From Bacteroidota bacterium (GTDB lineage: Bacteria; Bacteroidota; Bacteroidia; JAIBAJ01), in NCBI GenBank assembly GCA_947475205.1, contig CANJNG010000009.1:1-48128 (forward strand): a stretch of DNA of 48,128 nt. The letters run 5' to 3'. The notes under the pieces are model-generated. The model searched no databases. It was given only the letters and a program-made list of their open reading frames with translations, and was not told the DNA's origin. A program made the position numbers and the translations under genes. Numbering within the stretch: the first letter of the stretch is position 1; every line of letters begins with the position of its first letter. Below are positions 45,901 to 48,128 of the stretch, piece after piece.

Positions 45901-46785
45901 TTAACATCTGACCAAAACTGTGTGGCAACTACCACTGTTCCTGTAACTGTCAATCCATTGCCTGTTCCTGAATTTTTTGCCGACAGACCCGAAGGATGCG
46001 ATTACCCTTATGATGTAGCATTTACCGACAACTCAACTCCTTTAAGCCCTCCCCACCAAGTAGTAGATTGGCAATGGAATTTCGGAAATAGTACCTTCAA
46101 CGGCGAATTTCCCAATCCGGTAACCTATACAACTGGAACTTATGATGTAAACCTTGTTGTGACTACAATTGACGGATGTGTAGATTCTGTTCGGCAACCC
46201 GGAGTGGTTATAGTCCACCCGCTTCCAATTGCTAAATTTGTATGTGACCCCGAGGTGGCTGAAATTTTAAGTCCTTCGGTTAATTTCATTAACCAATCAG
46301 AAGGCTGGCAGTATTGCACTATTGATTTGGGTGATGGTAATGTGGAAGGTATTAGCGATTTGCTCCAACACATATACAATGACACCGGGCTGTATAAAAT
46401 TACACTCAAAGCCATTACTGAGTTTGGTTGTGAGGACACCGTTACCCGTTATGCAAGCGTTATTCCCGAATTTGTTTGGTTTACACCCAATGCCTTTACT
46501 CCCAATCACGATCTTAAGAATGAAGAATGGGGAGGGAAAGGTATGGATTTGAAGAAGTATGAATTGCTTATTTATAACCGTTGGGGGCAGGAAGTTTTCC
46601 GATCGAAAGACCCAGAGGAGAAATGGGATGGTACTTACCGCATTTTTGGTCAGGAACAGGAAAAGATTATCAAACAAGATATTTACGTTTACAAAATCAA
46701 TATTCTCGATAACAACGATCAACGCCATATATATACTGGGCGTTTGTATGTTTATCCCGATACTGAGAAGAAGTTGAAGTATTGA
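42943..46785 (+). CDS. Large PKD-repeat cell-surface protein with DUF2341, Gly-rich region and T9SS type B signal
   Basis: 1280 residues. A signal peptide (to IMAQ) leads into a DUF2341-like lectin-type domain (about 25-145, GWQYYRPIILTN to IYIYYGNPTAPA). Then comes a beta-helix-like part with a striking Gly-rich zone (about 220-385, runs of up to eight Gly), and seven to nine PKD-type Ig domains (about 415-1180) recognised by repeats of WDFGD, YDFGDLSP and YTVTL-like strands. The end is a CHU_C/T9SS type B sorting domain (FTPNAFTPNHDLKNEEW, ELLIYNRWGQEVF, GTYRIFG). It is exported through T9SS and displayed or released; adhesion or polysaccharide binding is inferred. The LD-carboxypeptidase gene starts 9 bases after the stop. 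Confidence 0.93.
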   Translation: MKFRNYILVFLFTMLSKGIMAQVSNPPECCDFPGWQYYRPIILTNTESTPVVAGTPFVFYMATDALIAAGKMQPNGNDIRILDGFCGNNIGYCIESGINTPNTEIWINLGVIPPNGIATIYIYYGNPTAPAASSCGGFFATSLTISANQTLGGNQAFDKITVNAGVTVTLNPLSPLTFTGKKINIMGTIDGNFKGYAPGTGYVSALPIPVSGAGEDGFGTIGGGGGGHGGNNAANQSGGRGGLPSNGGDAYGTTNGPDNEMGSGGGGSDCPPSASGGGAFSAYGLVIDMNGTITMNGQNATGCAPLIGEAEGGGAGGGVLLQADYINGTGTINCKGGSGGNSTNMEAGGGGGGGIVKRFYLGSNGAGIGIDVSGGAPGVGGIAGATAGATGYNSQIIDQGVTYVIGPTDKSVTPIPTADFTIPGGLCENSAVNFQDASTVSLGTIQNWNWNFGTLSATPNQLVVANPTATATNCGNISVTLTAQTDGGCEAMVTKSLNVTGKPSISFTPAPTCQGLAMSFTENITFSLGCTDTYSVDYDFGDLSPIQTGSNPTHTYAGAGIGPYTVSATVTTAAGCTDVATQQVSYLPNPTVVMNLSSNSECVGRNVSFIDVTNAASRLWDFGDSNTSTVTPDIHVYSSAGIYTVTLTDLSSAGCTSSSTQQITINPLPVPAFTSDVACLGGITSFTDNSQPAGGLTYSWNMPSPAANYNTQNPQHLFNSTNGGQPFNVTLTVSDPITTCTAITTQPVSVVPLPVANFTFPVVNCDPNDVVFTNTSTPNGTFSSVWDFGDGSPMATDTNPIHNFPGPGLYSVTLDILAGSCTANISHNVIVHTKPAANFNVTGTTQCQGTPLTFNDFSTSMDPTEPVTQWLWDLGEVSGIQAANPTTVYNNSNPDPGYTITLIAKTNTCADTISGLLPIYPIPVAVFSALDVCFGYPMVFHNNSTLSYGTIAQYVFDYGDNSATVSLVDSLTYTYLAPSTYASVLTLTSDQNCVATTTVPVTVNPLPVPEFFADRPEGCDYPYDVAFTDNSTPLSPPHQVVDWQWNFGNSTFNGEFPNPVTYTTGTYDVNLVVTTIDGCVDSVRQPGVVIVHPLPIAKFVCDPEVAEILSPSVNFINQSEGWQYCTIDLGDGNVEGISDLLQHIYNDTGLYKITLKAITEFGCEDTVTRYASVIPEFVWFTPNAFTPNHDLKNEEWGGKGMDLKKYELLIYNRWGQEVFRSKDPEEKWDGTYRIFGQEQEKIIKQDIYVYKINILDNNDQRHIYTGRLYVYPDTEKKLKY

Positions 46786-46794
46786 CATTGAGGT

Positions 46795-47715
46795 TTGAGT
46801 GCTAAAATTCCACCTTTTTTAAAACTCGGCGATAAAGTTGGCATTTGCTGCACGGCTCGTTTTGTAACTCCAGAACTTATTAGACCTTGTATAGAAACAT
46901 TACAGGCCTGGGGAGTGGTTCCAGTTTTAGGTGAAAATATTTATCAGCAGCAATATCAGTTTGCTGGAAATGATTTCGAAAGAGCTATTGACTTGCAATC
47001 CTTCTTAGATAATCCTGAAATAAAGGCTATCGTTATGGGAAAAGGCGGGTATGGTTCGGTGCGGATAATTGATAGTTTAGATTTCACAGCCTTTAATTCA
47101 TCACCAAAATGGTTGTGCGGCTTTAGCGATATTACGGTGGTGCACTCGCACATTCATGCTCAATTTGGCATTGCAACTTTACATAGCCCAATGGCGGTTA
47201 GCTTTCAACCGGGGAACGCATTGCCCGAAGCTTTAGCAAGTTTTAAAGATTTCTTATTTGGAAAATGGCCTGATTTTACATTTGAAAATACATTCTCAAC
47301 ACCAAACAGACTTGGATATGGGCAAGGTCAAATCGTAGGGGGAAATCTATCTTTACTTTATGCCCTTTCAGGTTCGGCCTCCGATATGGATTTGAAAGGG
47401 AAAATTCTGTTTTTAGAAGATATTGATGAATATGTTTACCATATTGATAGGATGATGTGGCAGGTTAAACGCAGCGGTAAACTATCACATTTAGCAGGAC
47501 TAGTTATTGGAGGTTTCACAGATATGAAAGATAATGCTTCTCCTTTTGGCATGGATGCTCAAACCATTATTTCAGAAGCTGTGAAAGAATACGCCTATCC
47601 TGTAGCTTTTGGTTTACCTGTTGGACACATTCCCAATAACTATCCATTACCCTTGGGAGTGGAAGCCAAATTAACTGTGGGGGAAAAAAGTTCAAACCTT
47701 GTTTATATGGATTGA
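46795..47715 (+). CDS. LD-carboxypeptidase, peptidase family S66
   Basis: The 306-residue product has the S66 signatures: KAIVMGKGGYGSVRIID, the nucleophile segment GFSDIT, the Glu-bearing FLEDIDEYVYHIDRMM and the late GHIPNNYPLPLG with the catalytic His. These enzymes remove the terminal D-Ala from tetrapeptide muropeptides during cell-wall recycling in the cytoplasm; no signal peptide is present. The start is TTG 46795: an in-frame TGA lies just upstream and no ATG fits before the conserved LKLGDKVGI. It is nine bases after the adhesin stop, so it is probably read in the same transcript, which seems incidental in function. Confidence 0.9.
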   Translation: MSAKIPPFLKLGDKVGICCTARFVTPELIRPCIETLQAWGVVPVLGENIYQQQYQFAGNDFERAIDLQSFLDNPEIKAIVMGKGGYGSVRIIDSLDFTAFNSSPKWLCGFSDITVVHSHIHAQFGIATLHSPMAVSFQPGNALPEALASFKDFLFGKWPDFTFENTFSTPNRLGYGQGQIVGGNLSLLYALSGSASDMDLKGKILFLEDIDEYVYHIDRMMWQVKRSGKLSHLAGLVIGGFTDMKDNASPFGMDAQTIISEAVKEYAYPVAFGLPVGHIPNNYPLPLGVEAKLTVGEKSSNLVYMD

Positions 47716-48128
47716 GGATAATGGCCACCTCACATTTTTATAGTTTATCCTTCTTTTGGGTCTACAACTTCCGAGTTTGATTTCTAGATAAAGTCCAAAA
47801 TAAAGCAATACATAATGACGTTCAATTGAGGACTATGTGAAAATCTATGGTTTCTAGGTTCCTAAGTGATTCAAATCAAAAACTACAATTGTTGTAAGCT
47901 CCCCCAAAATTAATACAAGTTAAAATTAGAAAAAAAAGTTTAATTTTAACAAGTACAAAAAATGAAAAAGAGCAACTTTGCAGCAACACACACCTTGGAA
48001 AGCATTTCGACCCAAAGTTTAGGGTCAGCGTCAAAAGTTGGGGAGTAAAAGATAAAAGTCTACATTTATGGTTTAAATATAATCCCCATTCTACCTACAT
48101 TTTTCAATGAAGTATTTCCAAGCGAGAT
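47716..48128. other. Intergenic end region, no complete gene
   Basis: 413 AT-rich bases without a supported gene. Around 47974 CAACTTTG resembles a -7 box (one mismatch at the first base) after an A/T-rich tract. ATG 48109 (MKYFQAR) near the right edge, with a TACATTTT stretch about six bases before it, may open a gene that continues outside the window. A 28-codon frame from 47962 overlaps the box and is not accepted. Confidence 0.45.

Overview
The window is a piece of a Bacteroidota chromosome, probably from an environmental member of the Chitinophagales/Sphingobacteriales type. Three things point there. The start regions carry the Bacteroidota -7 promoter box (TAnnTTTG) and no Shine-Dalgarno sequences. 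Secreted proteins end in type IX secretion (T9SS) sorting domains of type A (two proteins) and type B (one). Many lipoproteins, PKD repeats and PD40/OmpA proteins are typical of the phylum. I cannot name a genus from the sequence alone.

Layout. 1-4.9 kb: a truncated M1 metallopeptidase, a DUF6029-like outer-membrane protein and an orphan OmpR-type response regulator, all on the minus strand. 5.0-8.9 kb: tRNA-Ala(GGC) with promoter and terminator, a methylcrotonyl-CoA-type carboxyltransferase, a small lipoprotein coupled to an alpha/beta hydrolase, and a 290-residue Fe(II)/2-oxoglutarate enzyme that closely resembles the cyanobacterial halogenase WelO5. 8.9-14.4 kb: a CpsB/Wzb-type PHP phosphatase, murC, a TPR/PD40 protein without an OmpA domain, a rhomboid protease and an enoyl-CoA hydratase. 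14.5-22 kb: a periplasmic foldase pair, a secreted NUC1-type nuclease, an aquaporin and priA. 22-22.9 kb: a gene-poor patch with a 21-bp tandem repeat and a gene remnant. 22.9-26.2 kb: two tandem secreted proteins that join a cytochrome-c-like domain to a PHM/DBH-type copper monooxygenase domain and a T9SS signal. 26.4-32.7 kb: uvrA, purA, an ABC substrate-binding lipoprotein and a MoxR ATPase. 32.7-33.0 kb: six perfect-length copies of a 42-bp palindromic repeat. 33.2-42.8 kb: a glycosyltransferase, three FKBP lipoproteins (one GldI-like), a PorE-like TPR/PD40/OmpA protein, an outer-membrane protein split by a run of seven Gs, another beta-barrel protein and a Gfo/Idh/MocA dehydrogenase. 42.9-47.7 kb: a 1280-residue PKD adhesin and an LD-carboxypeptidase. 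The last 0.4 kb holds no complete gene.

Functionally the window is mostly housekeeping (cell wall, nucleotide and DNA repair genes) mixed with envelope biogenesis. SurA-like and FKBP foldases, the PorE/GldI-like proteins, lipoproteins and T9SS cargo fit together as parts of the surface export apparatus, but that link is inferred. The most novel items are the WelO5-like enzyme (8046-8918), the paired haem/copper monooxygenases (22942-26241), the G7-interrupted gene (39328-40435), the lipoprotein whose start region lies in a dispersed repeat (16691 onward), and the two repeat arrays. Several genes also have a -7 box only 4-6 bases before the start codon, which predicts leaderless mRNAs. All family names come from reading motifs by eye; no search was run.
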